Assembly (NCBI RefSeq): GCF_050947875.1
Contig: NC_134576.1
Span: forward strand, 51,770,255-51,834,254
DNA length: 64,000 nucleotides
Direction of reading: 5' to 3'
Source of the DNA: Dermacentor variabilis
Lineage: Eukaryota > Arthropoda > Arachnida > Ixodida > Ixodidae
The notes below the pieces were generated by a model that was not told where the DNA came from, made no database searches, and worked only from the letters and a program-made list of their open reading frames with translations. The position numbers were made by a program, and so were the translations under genes. Below, piece after piece: positions 34,448 through 45,995 of the stretch (positions are counted from its first letter, which is position 1; each line of letters opens with the position of its first letter).

Positions 34448-34743
34448 TTAATCCTTAAACTGTAGCTAGTGAGCTAGCAAGGCATATCGAATTGGAACGA
34501 ATCCTGAGGATGGCACCAGTTTCGAGATATATGCGTCGTCAAACTTGTGATAAAAAATGCACTGTTCTTTCACTTACTTTTTATAAAAACCCTGTTTTAT
34601 GCTTTGAAGCCCAAAAGTATTTGAAACGTCAATGCCGTTCGTTGGACACTTTGAAAATTAATATCTCGAGACTGGTGCAGTCCTGAGGTATTGTTCCAAT
34701 TGGATATGACTTGCGAACTCACCAGCTAAAATTCGTAGATTAA
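34448..34743. mobile_element. TTAA-bounded MITE, copy 2
   Basis: The ends are long imperfect inverted repeats: the left starts TTAATC, then TAGCTAGTGAGCTAGCAAGG, AATTGGAAC, CACCAGTTTCGAGATAT; the right, read in reverse complement, starts TTAATC, then TAGCTGGTGAGTTCGCAAG, AATTGGAAC, CACCAGTCTCGAGATAT. Arms are about 80 bp. TTAA is at both edges (34,448-34,451 and 34,740-34,743), as expected for a piggyBac-type target, though it could be part of the repeat. It matches copy 1 in reverse orientation. No coding. Confidence 0.75.
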
Positions 34744-34877
34744 GATATGTGCTGTGAGTTCAATAATGCAAAAGTTAATTGCGGTATTTATGTTACTTAT
34801 TCAATTAGGCATTTGAACGACTTCTCATAGAAGTAATGGCCGCCTTATCGTGTAATTTCGCTGAAGGGCTAGAACTC

Positions 34878-34893
34878 GGGGGGGGGGGGGGGG
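34878..34893. repeat. Poly-G run (16)
   Basis: Sixteen consecutive G on the plus strand, exactly where the Penelope-like coding similarity ends. A similar T-then-G tract is at 35,538-35,576 inside the same remnant. Confidence 0.9.
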
Positions 34894-34894
34894 T

Positions 34895-36194
34895 GCGTTC
34901 GCTAACTTCCACAACTTGTGAAGTTGCTCAGGGACTGAAACGTTCACCTGAAAGCCCAATATTTTTTGTGCGCACGAGACAGCGCAAGCAGCCGTTTCTT
35001 GTAAGCGGGTTCGCGTACCGTGCGGTCGTAACCTCGCAAAGCCAGCTTCAGCAGCTATTCGGCCACATCGGAAAGCAGCGGTTATACGACTAACCGGCGT
35101 TCACCAACCGGTCACCTGTGTGCCAAAACTGCGCTGCACGGCGTCGGGCCAGGATTTCTTCGAGGTGCTGATGCTCCGCTTAAATAGCTCGAATATTCTA
35201 AACTGTAAGGCAAAAGTGGTTTTCCTCTTCTTGGCTCGTATATTCAGCATAAATGAGTGGATGAACATAAACGTTTTAGGTCAAGGAACCTCAGAGTGTC
35301 CGTTACAGGCAACTCATGTGTCAACTGCCAACAATTCTCGAAAATGGCTGCAACGTGGGATGCTGCATTGCGAAAGTGGTCATCGTCGCAGTCAACAAGT
35401 GTTAAAATGTCACCCGCAAATCGGCAGACTCCAACAATTACGGATTCATTTAGCCTAGCTGCCAGAACACGGGCATGATGAGCAAAGTAAATATCGGCGA
35501 TGGTGGGCGCCAAACCGGATCCACTGACAACTCCGCTTTTTTTTGTTTTTTTTTTGTTTTTTTTTTGGGGGGGGGGATATAGTTGTGGTCATTCCAAGTA
35601 ACAAATGTCTATTATACGCAAAAGTTCAACACTTCTAAGAGGCTGCTGTTATTGACATCAGAGCGAACCTAGAAAGCAGATGAACCAAACGTGTCAATGC
35701 ATTCTTCAATATACTTATGCAGCGTGTCGCGAGGTAGGGAGTAATACAGGTCTTAAATAAGGCCTGAAGCCTTTTGTTACTTTCTTTTAAAACGCGAATG
35801 ACTGACTCAGAATTATTCACAAAGACAGAGTCATCAATATTTTGTAGATTAAGTTTTTCTTGTACCAACGCAGATACCGAGTTTTGCCCGGTCCCAATTT
35901 TCGTTACAATGACCCGGAGTGGGCAATCAGTTTTGTGAGATTATTAGCTGCAAAAACCGCTAGAGTATCTAATTTTGCCAGTGACTTTAGAATGTCACTG
36001 TAGAATAACGTTTCCAGGACAGCATCACCGGGCGATATACCTTGCGCCAAACGACTGCGTGGTGACGCTGCTTGCTTCAAAATAATGTGCCGCTTGGCAG
36101 TGCATGAAAATCCAACGCAGTGAAGACTGTTCTGAAGCATCTCTACAACATTGAAGTGGGCCCTTGCCATTAGGTGAGCTGCACGATTGTGCAA
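34895..36194 (-). pseudogene. Penelope-like element reverse transcriptase, decayed
   Basis: Penelope-like RT motifs run along the minus strand in shifting frames: HKTDCPLRVIVT near 35,935, SALVQEKLNLQNIDDSVFVNNSE near 35,880-35,810, DLYYSLPRDTLHKYIEECID near 35,760-35,700, then MAPTIADIYFAHH near 35,510, CRFAGDILTLVDC (the catalytic pair here reads GD instead of DD) and THELPVTDTLRFLDLK near 35,290, followed by a C-terminal part ending near 34,895. The upstream frame 36,194-35,904 is probably the N-terminal region but I cannot confirm it. The GIY-YIG endonuclease expected after RT is absent; the coding ends at a G run. Multiple frameshifts make it non-functional. Confidence 0.78.
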
Positions 36195-36196
36195 AT

Positions 36197-36400
36197 CAGC
36201 ATCATCATGATCATCATAAGCCTACGAAGGCCTCTCCCCATGATCTTCAATTACCCCTGTCGTGCACCAACCAATTCCAACATCCGCCTGCAAGTTTCCT
36301 GATTTCATCACACAACCTAATTTTCTGCCGTCCTCGACTGCGCTTCCCTTCCTTTTGCATCAATTGTGCATATAACATCCTTCTAATCTGTCCTCATCAA
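36197..36400 (-). pseudogene. RTE LINE 3'-end fragment
   Basis: The minus strand encodes a decayed version of the RTE C-terminus: KRSRGRQKIRLCDEIRKLAG, then CWNWLVHDRGN and RSWGEAF, followed by a TGATGATCATGATGATG tail at about 36,200-36,217. It is more diverged than the 31.5-34.4 kb copy and abuts the Penelope-like remnant. Confidence 0.7.
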
Positions 36401-37199
36401 CAACCATACCGTCTCTGCTTCCTCTCCCCCCCCCAATGCAGATCGAGTTGCAGCCTAGAGCACAAAAGCTCAGGCCAACCTCTCGGCCTTTCCTTTAGCG
36501 AAATCTCTCTTCAACGTATCGACGCCTTAAGCCAGAAGTATGGAAGGGGGCGATCTTGTATGCTCCGCAGTACAAGTCGGTAACCAAAACTTGCAAATAT
36601 GGGCGAAAACATCCTCTAGCATGAAATGTCCCGACCGATCGCCACTACCGTTAACGCCCACGTTAACATAACCACTCGGGATAATTAAAAGCTCTGGTCA
36701 AATGTTCTCTGTTGTAAGGATAATTATGACAGTCCCACAGCCTTGAACCGGATTCTTATTCTTTTTTCGCATGGGTTGTCAGGATGTGTAAAGAGAGAAA
36801 TGAAAGCGCATAGGCTTGTTTAAAGCAGATATTGCAAAGGTTAATTATGAAATGCGCTGTCATCACTATCAGACGCCATTTTTGTCAGTCAATATGCATA
36901 GGAATAGTGACACCTGTTTTCGAAGTCATAGAAACTCTACATGCTTTTAGCACGTAAAAGGATCAAACTTTCAAGAATGAAGGTTGCAATATAGTTATGC
37001 ATTTTAGCATGATGTTGAAGTCGTCTCCCAATTCCGTTCAGGGCGTCATTGAAGTTATTGTGACATCACACCACGGAGCAGTATTTGCTCAAAACGACTA
37101 GCGCTAATCAAGACTGCGAACTAGTTGGCGTGAATCCATAAATTAAAAAAAGCACCTAGTACTCGGACGATCATGATCATCAAAAACAGTTGATGGTCT
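36401..37199. other. No gene recognised
   Basis: AT-rich toward 36.8-37.1 kb. No domain and no terminal repeats seen. Confidence 0.4.
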
Positions 37200-38862
37200 C
37201 TATTTACAGGGTCTTTTGTGGTAGTTCGGCGAGGTCTTCTTGGACACCCTTGACTGGGTTGAGCAGGAATGAGGCCCTTTGTGCAGAGCTCTGACGGCCT
37301 CAGATGCCCCACGTGCCCGCTGCACGAGACCGACTTGGCTCTTGCAGCTGTCGCTGACCAACAGTGCCTCCCACTGCTCCGCACTTGGATTTATGATTTT
37401 CGGGACTGCTGTTATAAGTTGGCATCCCCGCGTGATGTGATACAAGGTGGACTTTGGAGGGCACCCCGGGCAGTTAGCGGCGTATCTGCTGGGGTACATT
37501 TTACTTAGTAGGCTTAGGTTGGGGAAGGTTCCTGTCTGCAGCTGTCTCCAATCACTGGCCTACGCCCTCGTGAGTGATTTATGCGGGGAAGGATATCATA
37601 TCCTGGTTCCCCTGTAGTGTGCCAATAAGGTCGAGTATTCATGTGGAACAGATGGTGGACTTTCGAGCGTGGATTCTTCAGGTGCTCGGAATGTATACGC
37701 TCGAGCTACCCGGTCCACATCTTCATTCCCCGCTATGTCCCGGCACCCACAGTACCTTGTGTTGGATCGGCTGTGGTTGTGTTGTGTGTGTTACACCGCC
37801 TGTCTCGAGGAGTACACGGAATGCGCGGTAGCTTATTCTGCCGTTCAGGAAATGCCGGTAGGCGTCTGCGGAATCACTAAGAAGGGTTAGTGATTTGCCG
37901 GTTCTGAAGCTCTCCGCCGCTGCTAGAGCGATCGCTAGCTCCTCAGCTTCAGTCACGGTGCTTTGGCTTATTGAGCCGCCTGTAACTTCGTGAAGGTTTG
38001 CGTTGATTACCGTGACCACTCTACGTCCTTGTTTGGGATCTTTTGCGGCTGCGTCTACGTAAACTACGTCGTTTTTGGTGGAGTTCGTGTGTTGGATGCA
38101 ATCTGCACGTGCTTGCTTTCGTGTAGGTCCGGGTGCATGTTCTTTGGTATTGGGTTCACTCGGAGTTGCATACGAATTTCATCCGGTATGTCAGCTGTTG
38201 CTGCCATTGTCTTAATTTGTTCATTATATCAAAGGCGTTTGAGAAGTGCTCGCGCGTTGGTGTTTGCGTGAGTCTTGTTTTGTGCCTGGAGCTGTGCTTC
38301 GGGATGTTCTTGGAAGGTATTGTCCCCTCCCAAGGCAAGGAGTTTCTGCGTAGCCATACTGACTGGGAGTTTCAGTGCCATCTTGTACGCTTTCCGAATG
38401 ATTACTTCTGCTTGTTTATCTTGATGGAGATTCACTCACTGGTGCAGTAAGCTATACTTGACCCTGCTGATGCCTAGGTTTCTTGCTAGTTTCTCTTAAT
38501 CATTTTGGTAACCTGTAGCATTGTATTTTTGAGGAGCTTCTGGGTGCAGGTGCTCCGTTGATTAGGTTCGAGCCACATTCCCAGCACTCTTCTCATAGTC
38601 TTCCCGGGTATCTACTAGCCCTCGAGGTGAAGGTGGAGACGTGTCTGTTGATGCCGTCCTATTTAGTTTGTGTGTCCAGACTCTGAGTAGCTCCAATTTC
38701 TCCGTTTAGCATTGTAGGCCTTTTTCTTTAATATGTACACAAAGTTATCACTTCCTGCCTCTTTTCTTCTTTCTATTCCCCCTTTCTCTCACTCCCAGTG
38801 CATGGTAGCAAACCGCACGCTCGTCTGGTTGACCGCCCTGCCTTTCCTCCCTGCTATTTCCC

Positions 38863-38894
<32 letters not shown>

Positions 38895-40076
38895 TAACAT
38901 ATTGTTCAACGCAATTGGCGGCTTCTTGTAGTTTCGCTTCCTTTTCACCCAGGGAGCCCTTGCCGATCGAAATGGTCATTCTTTCCGAGTACATCGCATG
39001 TCTGATGTCCGGGATGTTCTCTAATTTTCCGGCAAGTCCGATCATGGCTATGTTATAGAGCAACGGTGAGATTACTGATTCCTAGTGTGTGCCCTTATTG
39101 GGGACTTGGAAAATATTTGTGCGGGCATCGTTTATGCCTATTGTAGCTGTTCTGTCTGAGAGGAATGCTTTTACATAGCCGTGGATGCGTTTGTTGCAGT
39201 TAAGGCTGTCTAGTCTAATCAGGATGGTTTCACGGCTGACATTTTCAAAAGCCCCCTTGATGTCTAGGGCCATCACCATGCGTTCCCCTCGGGTTGTGAC
39301 GTTCTTGAGGACTTCTTCCTTAAGTTGGAGGATCACGTCCTGTGTTGAGAGTTTTGCCCGGAAACCAAACATACTGTGTGGGTAAAAATCTCTCTCTTCC
39401 TTGTGTTTTTGGAGTTTCTGGGTTAGGATCTACTCACATAGCTTACCAAGGCAAGATGTAAGCGATATCAGGCAGAGATTCTCAACCTGGAGCTTCTTGC
39501 TTGGATGGGGAATGAGTATTATTTCCGCGTGCTTCCATTCTGCTTGTAGTCTCCGCCTCCCAGTGGCCAGTTATGAATTTTGTGAGTTATTGAATGGCAT
39601 CTTCGCCAAGGTTGCGAATGACAGCCTTTCCTATGCGATCAGCTACCGGAGCAGTATTTTTGGTGGAGTTTTGCATGGCTGCGTAGACTTTTTCCTTCGA
39701 CATGGGTCTGTCGAGTGTGAAGTTTTCGGTGCCTTCATACTGCCCCTTATAGACGGGTGGTAGGTAGTTTCCGAATCACTTCTCACGTGCGTTTTCAAGC
39801 ATCTCAGCTTCCATACCTTCGAGAGTGTGACGGAGTCTCACAATTAAGTGCCTTATTAGTTTCTCTTTCGGACTTCAAGGGATCAATTAGTGCTCTCAGA
39901 AGATTCCAAGTGGGCGCCGTATTTAATGTGCAAGCCATGGAGTCGCTTATTTGTTGCCGATTGATGCTAGTTAGTTGAGTGGCGTAGGCTTTAGTCTTGG
40001 CTGTTCTTTCTGTGATGTTGATCTTTAAGTCTCTGTTGTTTATCTGGCGCTTCGAGTGTTTGACTAGAGCGTACAA
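37200..40076 (-). pseudogene. Decayed I-superfamily LINE ORF2 (LINE C)
   Basis: From 5' to 3' on the minus strand: a segment before RT (TWNLLRALIDPLKSE, 40,076-39,804), RT blocks MFGFRAKLSTQDVILQLKEE, ALDIKGAFENVSRETIL and DRTATIGIN at 39,372-39,082, then a degraded catalytic region (the expected YADD reads YSER near 38,980) broken by a (CTTT)n microsatellite, a thumb segment at 38,435-38,229 (RKAYKMALKLPV), RNase H at 38,019-37,723 (TEAEELAIALA, LLSDSADAYRHF, LWVPGHSGE) and a Cys-His tail at 37,499-37,200 (CPGCPPKSTLYHITRGC, SAEQWEALL). Sequence similarity to LINE A suggests a related lineage, but this copy is old and frameshifted throughout. Confidence 0.8.
38861..38895. repeat. (CTTT)n microsatellite
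   Basis: About nine CTTT units inside LINE C, between the catalytic RT segment and the thumb region. Confidence 0.95.
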
Positions 40077-41805
40077 AAAGACTAGTGTTTGTCGTCGTCT
40101 TTTAAGTACTTTGCTAGAGTCCTTCGTGCTTTTTTTTCAGATCATGGCGTAGCAGTAAGGCTAGATATGATGGCGTTCCTCGCGGGAAAAAGAAGTATGT
40201 GTTTCGCGTTTTTCATCGGACTGATCGCGTGTATCTTGACGTCATGACGAATCCCCATCCTGCGCGCCGGAACCGGAATTAGTGCGTAGAAACCTCGTGT
40301 TATAGTAAATCATGTAGGGTACTCTGACATTTTACAGCATATTTTCTAGAGCTCAGAGGACTCGAATCTTCATTTATCTTGAAGAAAAAATGACAAATCA
40401 AAACTTTCACGTCTGTACTCCGTTGCAGTCACAAATGCCTTTCCACGGGCCGTGTTTGCTATAGGCCATATCAAACGTAAACGCTTCGCAGGGACAATAT
40501 TTTTGTGGTTGCCTCCAGAGAAGGAATTCGTTTATCAGAGTGGATCACCGCGTCCTTCAAGCGTCGTGTGCGCACAATAACGCCAACAGACGCCATCAAA
40601 TAAAATATGATCGACGTCTTCATCTCTCAACGACAACGATGACACGCAAGACTGACGAGGAGATACGACTCGATCTATTATAGCGAGAGCCTCTTTTATG
40701 GCCCCAGTAGTTTAACGTAAAAAAAGGAAAGAAAACGTACCCACCTTTTGAATGGAAGCGGTGATATTTATTTTCCACCCCCAAAACTCACGTCAAAAAC
40801 TCGTTGTGCCAAAATAAACTACTCCGGAGAAGCCATTAAGGATACCGCGAACAGCACGTAACATTCGCTCTTTTTATACAGCTTCGTTCGAATCTAAGGC
40901 GCATGGTTTTAGAGACCATCATGCATTAGTTCAACATGAAGATCGTCATCATTGCATGCTGAAAACGAATTCTTCCGGCGCACCACTTTAGATTGCTTTC
41001 GCATCACCGAGACTATCGCACCGACTTCGACTATGTTCGTTTCACCTAATTCAAATGCCTACATTCAACTGAATTTATTTGATATAATCTTTCATTCAGA
41101 CGCCAACACCATTGATTTTGCTGCTGCTGATGCTGTAGATTCTGATTTTCTTTTATTTGATTTTTCGTTTCAATTTTACTCCTGACCTCAGTTATCTATT
41201 CACAGGTACTTGCGGACAGTCTCAATTCGCACGCGGCTTAAGACACAGTCATTATCAAACCTTAAGCTTGCGGAGAAAAGTAATTGCAACACGGGAGTTG
41301 TGGCCAACTGAGTCCCAGTGCCCTCTAACAGCCTCAAGACTTCTACAGGGCATTGGACTTAGTTGCTACAGGTCATTAGGGTGGAACTTCTATAGTTGCC
41401 GGCCTGCGCGCATGCGTAATCCAATTTCTTGCTTCCCCTTGAGACTGCTGGAGGGAATTTTGATGCAGTTCAGTCAATGATCCTGTGTTCCAATTACTTT
41501 TGGCCGCGCCTGTTCCAAGGGGTCTGAAAATGGGATGCGAAGCATGAAACTAATGAAATATATTGTTGTGAAAGTTGGTTCATTCTTGTGACAGTAATGA
41601 AGGAAGCGTACGCAGGACCAGTGAAAGTGCGCTGCAATTGTTCTTTTTCACTTGTGTAAGCGACAGCGTTTGTGGACAGCGCACTTGCGTAAGCGACACG
41701 CCATTGCTTCTAAATGGAACATGAACCAAAGTAGAAAAAAACTAGGCAGTAGTTGAGTCTGTTGACGTCCGAAGCTCGTCTTGTGTAATTTGTTGTGATC
41801 CTGTT
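40077..41805. other. No gene recognised
   Basis: No domain found. At 41,487-41,520 the words TCCAATTACTTTTGGCCGCG and CCTGTTCC resemble the end of a Tc1/mariner-type element in reverse complement (CAGGCGCGGCCAAAAGTAAT), but no matching opposite end or transposase was found, so I do not call an element. Confidence 0.35.
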
Positions 41806-41851
41806 ACCGACCGACCGACCGACCGACCGACCAACCGACCGACCAACTGAT

Positions 41852-41890
<39 letters not shown>
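41806..41890. repeat. (GACC)n followed by (TTTA)n
   Basis: About nine imperfect GACC units (41,807-41,845) are followed by ten TTTA units (41,851-41,890). Confidence 0.95.
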
Positions 41891-44817
41891 CTAACTGACT
41901 GAGTAGCAATTTATTTCTTGTAAATCGATTGATAAACCAAGCCGACCAACGCACAGGCTGGGTACAACGTTCGAATGCAGCATGAGGGCCGCCCGTAGAG
42001 CTGCACGCACGACAAGAACTTTTGTCCTCTGGCGCTATCTATGTTCCGCTGCCCATGGCGGTAAATCAAGCGATAAACAGTACCACCCAACCGCAACTCA
42101 CTGAAACACCGGAGAGCACGACACTAGCTATACACAGGTATGCTCTGCAAGCCGCCGACCGGCTCAGCGACTATAAACGGCTCTCTTTTTCTTTCTTCTT
42201 TCTTTTTGCAAAAAATACAGAATATTTGGCATTAACATATACTCAACGAGGCTTATGTATATCAGGGAAAGAGGCTGAAATATTTCTGAAGTGAGGCTTT
42301 TCTTTTTGCCTCTTCCTCTCCTTTTAAGGGCACTGGCTGTTGGCTCCTGTCTCGTACAATGGACTGGTCACGGACACACTGGAAACCGGCACCGGGAAAA
42401 GTGCTAACCGAGATGGCCCGAGCCGGCATGTGACGCGTGCGAGCTGTGTGTGTGATACGTGAGCTGCACTGTCGACGCACCATCGCCGTCATTCCGTCGT
42501 CGTCCCTTCGTTCCATGACCATCATTCATTCTTGCCATGCCACCTTCATTGTTTCATCATCGCCGTTGCGTCGTCATGCAGGCGTCTTAAAACACATGTC
42601 GTCGTTTCATCGTTGTCACTACGCCGTCATTGTCTAGCTGTTGTAATGGCACATTGGTCATTACATTGACATCATGCAGTCGTCGTCGTGCCGTCGTCTC
42701 ATTATGTCGTCGTCATAATGTCGCCATTCTGTCATCAGCATACCGTCGTCGTAATTTTACCAGCGTCATTACTTCGTCGTCAAATTTCGCCGCCATGCAT
42801 GGCATCAGCTTGTTCCAGCGCCACAGATTTATGTTGAGTCTGGCGTTTCCTCGTGAAGATGTGTCCAAATTGGTCACGTGGTCTCTACTTGCAAGTGGTC
42901 GCTAAGCAGGGACATCGTTCTTCACTAACACTAATATATAGTTCGCTTAAACCGATTCGAAAATGCGGGTTATCCGCCTATTTTTTTTTATCATCGTGAG
43001 AGAACGTTGCTTCGTAGCAGCAGGTCGACTAAGTCTTCTTTTGTGTCAATGCAATTGCGAAAAGAAAGGATGCATCGTTGTAAAAACAAAATATTATGGT
43101 CACCAAATTCAGCCTTCATTCGCGCTCTAAAAAAAATCGCGAAAGCGTCCAACTGTCTTCTTCCTGATTCTATCACTAAAATACTGGGGCGAACAAGAGA
43201 GTTCTCGGCCTCTAGCTGACACTTCCACAAGGTGATTCGCCTTCATCAGAGCTCTGAAAAAGACAAATCCTCGTCTTCCCCATCACGACAACAGGTCGCG
43301 CTGTCGAAACGTTGACTCTGGCCTTGGTCACGTCAAAAGTCTTCATCCTCCTCTTACCGTTGCAATCCGATATTGGATGTTTGATTGTTCGACAACTTTT
43401 TCAGCTTGTATTGTTGTGGTGGTGAGGGCTCACGGTTTCACAATATTTGCTGTAATCAGGGCTCGAAGGCATTCGGCGTGATCACATATCGACTGAAATT
43501 GACACCGGAAAAAAATAAATGTGAAAAAAAACTAAGAAAATGAAAATGTCATTTTACTAGAAGATATTTCTTTCAATAAAAAGAAAGTTGAAATCCTTTG
43601 ATCTAGAAAAATTGCTTGTTTTCTATTTATGCTCAATGACAGAGTTTTTTCTTTCTTTTTTTAACATAATTGGTCTCCACACGGTAAAGTCGATAATGTT
43701 TCTTTACTTGCTTTCTCTATCTCCTTCTTGTCATCAATAATGAGTGAAATTAGATTTGTCCATCTCTTTAGTGTCTTCAGCGGCGTAAGCATACAGACAC
43801 ACATAGAGCTCGATTCCTCTTATAAAAAAAAATACCGCTGCCCTCCGACCGAGTCAAGCCACTCAGAGCAGGGCTACATAGAGTCGTATAGTGGAAACTC
43901 GGATGTGTCACGTAGTGCAGAGTGTCATGTCAGACCTCGTATGTCCCGTGTCTCGTGTTTATATGTACTAGTATCCCATATCCACATAATTGCCCTCTTC
44001 TCCAAAACTGCGTCAACCCTTTTATTCCACGAGCTGACACAAAGGGACGGACGAAGGAAAGAAAACCCGAAGGGCAGGGTCGACGGCAGAACCTACTTTC
44101 ACAGGCTCCCCACGAAGACGTCGACAACCACAGGATCGCCAGGGGTTAAGGCCATCCCGGCCCCCGTGCTAATGAGAACCGCTCGAGATTCAGATGAGAG
44201 TCACATACATGTACCAATGAAGTGAATACAATCTTTTCTACTTTTTTTCATCATCGCGATACCCGGCTTCGTCGTCGTTTCCTGATTCTTGCGGTAACGA
44301 CCTACCTCACCCGGTCGAGATCGTATCAGTGCTAGTAAGGAGTATGTCGAAGATTTTCCCTCATACAAGGTAATGTCCACGGACGCACCACAGAAAGATG
44401 GGAAATGGGCGATAGGCATTTGCTCAGAAACACTATCATGGAGCTTTGCAATCCGTCCGCCGGATTACACTCCAGTCCTCGTGGCCGAATTCATAGCTAT
44501 TTGCTCGGCCTTATAGAAAATTTCCAACAATGTGCCGCACATAATATTGCTCGCAGACTGCCTGTCAATTCTTATGTCGACAGAAAGAACAAATGGTTCA
44601 CTACTGCTTCAGTCGCTGCAATTTTTACAGCGAAGCTGTATACGAAGCTGTATCGTACTTCTACCGTCCAAGGAAATTTTCGTGTCGTTGTAAGCAAAAA
44701 AAAAAAACAAATGCACCATACGTGGGCCGATCCTCGATATGGCGCAATCCCGGGCCGCGGCGGAGAGAGAGAGAGATAGAGGAAAGGGGAAAGGCCGCGG
44801 CGGAGGTGAAGCAAGCG
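41891..44817. other. No gene recognised; GTC-rich stretch
   Basis: Between about 42,470 and 42,800 the plus strand is an irregular CGTCGTCAT/CATCATC-type trinucleotide-rich stretch whose frames are only Ser/Arg/His-rich. At 43,005-43,340 a minus-strand frame (79 codons) and the words CGAAACGTTGACTCTGG remind me of sequences beside tick Penelope-like elements, but I cannot support a call. At 44,713-44,812 there is a GC-rich segment that is partly repeated at 45,877-45,937 (see findings). Confidence 0.35.
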
Positions 44818-45869
44818 TTAAAGGGACACTAAAGGTTACTATTAAGTGAACGTGGACTGTTGAAATACCATCCCAGAAACCTCGAAACGCTTGTTTCGTG
44901 CCAAGGAGCGACTTATTTTAAGAGAAAATGCGTTTTGAAGCGTCCGCGTACCTCTAGCGCAGTTCAAATCGCCCGCCCTCCGATCGAGGACTACTGACAT
45001 CATGGTCTCATAGTGACGTTGCGCCATCGGTGAGTAGAACGGCGTCCGCAGACGGCGCTACGGCTTTTCTGCGCAAAACGCAAACGCGCGGCCAGAAACA
45101 GAGCCAAGACAGAGCCGACAGCAGAGCGAAAGCGTGAGTATGGTGGCTAGCGGAAGGAGAAACGCGCGACCATAAGCTGGTACTTTATTCTATGACGCAA
45201 ACTTCGACGCTCGTCACGATGGACCCTGACAACGACAGATTGGCTCGCGATGCTGGGCTCAACTTCAGCGATTTGTGCACTGACGAGCGCGACCTGCTGC
45301 TGAGGGCTCGCGCTGCCGGCGTCGTTGCGTACTACGACGGCGGCCTCGACACCGGCTCTCCGGAGCGGGAAAGCAACGAGGGCTTCCCACGACATCACAT
45401 GGACGTGGCATTCTCACTGCTTGTTCGAAATGAAAGTTTCGCGAGCCAGCAGAACCCGCACAGCACGACGCGATAACGAAACCACTGAAACTCCAAAGCG
45501 TGCGCGGCGCAGAGTCGAGCGAAAACGAAACCTTTCGACCACCCATACTACTGAAGGGTAACGTGAAAATGTTATTTTTTCTTAGAATCGAATAGACGAG
45601 ACAAGTAGCATTTTCTTCCGTCTTATAATCGAATGAAATGATATTTTCAATACGAGTAGTTGAGTATTAGTAACACAAATTATGAGGAGTCATTTCGTCA
45701 TCGGGCTAGTACCGGAATGTCGCTGGGGGCTCTCAAATCGTGTCATGCATTTACCTCAATTTCTCGTTTACTAAAGCTCTGTTCGCGATTAGATTGACGC
45801 CTTAGACGTTCTAGAACATTGCTCCACCACTTTAACTTGACTTTCTGGTAACCTTTAGTGTCCCTTTAA
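44818..45869. mobile_element. TTAA-bounded 1.05-kb DNA-transposon-like element
   Basis: The 22-bp termini are perfect inverted repeats: TTAAAGGGACACTAAAGG... at 44,818-44,839 against its reverse complement at 45,848-45,869. Each begins or ends with TTAA, consistent with a TTAA target duplication of the piggyBac kind. The interior has no transposase; a GC-rich left half carries a small ORF (45,192-45,476) and the right half is AT-rich. AAAGGGACACTAAAGG is a terminus I know as abundant in tick sequences, often in shorter copies. Confidence 0.82.
45192..45476 (+). CDS. Small ORF inside the TTAA-bounded element, unknown function
   Basis: A 94-codon frame, or 85 codons from an internal ATG at 45,219 (ACGATGG context, better than the first ATG). 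The product is acidic in the first half (MDPDNDRLARDAGL, CTDERDLLLRARAAG) and has no signal peptide, membrane segment or metal-binding motif that I can see. I do not recognise it. It may be the first coding exon of a longer protein, a captured host fragment, or a chance frame in GC-rich DNA. The downstream frames (45,325-45,561) overlap in another phase, Arg/Thr-rich, and could continue it if spliced or shifted. Confidence 0.35.
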   Translation: MTQTSTLVTMDPDNDRLARDAGLNFSDLCTDERDLLLRARAAGVVAYYDGGLDTGSPERESNEGFPRHHMDVAFSLLVRNESFASQQNPHSTTR

Positions 45870-45981
45870 GCACTCCCCATACGTGGGTCGAGCCTGATGA
45901 TAGTGCAATGCTGGGCCGACCCGCGGCGGAGGTGCAGTTCACTATTAGGGGCCCACATACACAGCTTCGCTGGTCATCCTT
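45870..45981. repeat. Partial duplicate of the left flank of the TTAA element
   Basis: CCATACGTGGGTCGAGCCT...GCAATGCTGGGCCG..CGCGGCGGAGGTG here repeats, with differences, CCATACGTGGGCCGATCCT...GCAATCCCGGGCCGCGGCGGAG at about 44,722-44,765. Confidence 0.65.
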
Positions 45982-45995
45982 CTTCACAGAATAGA

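Noticed and set aside
41205..41520. Possible Tc1/mariner element
   Set aside because: One end-like sequence near 41,490-41,515 has no matching inverted partner near 41,205, and no transposase frame exists.
42437..42905. Ser/Arg/His-rich ORFs
   Set aside because: They follow from a CGTCGTCAT-type trinucleotide-rich stretch, not from a gene.
43005..43340. Penelope-like coding trace
   Set aside because: Only a vague resemblance and the word CGAAACGTTGACTCTGG; no RT or GIY-YIG motif could be found.
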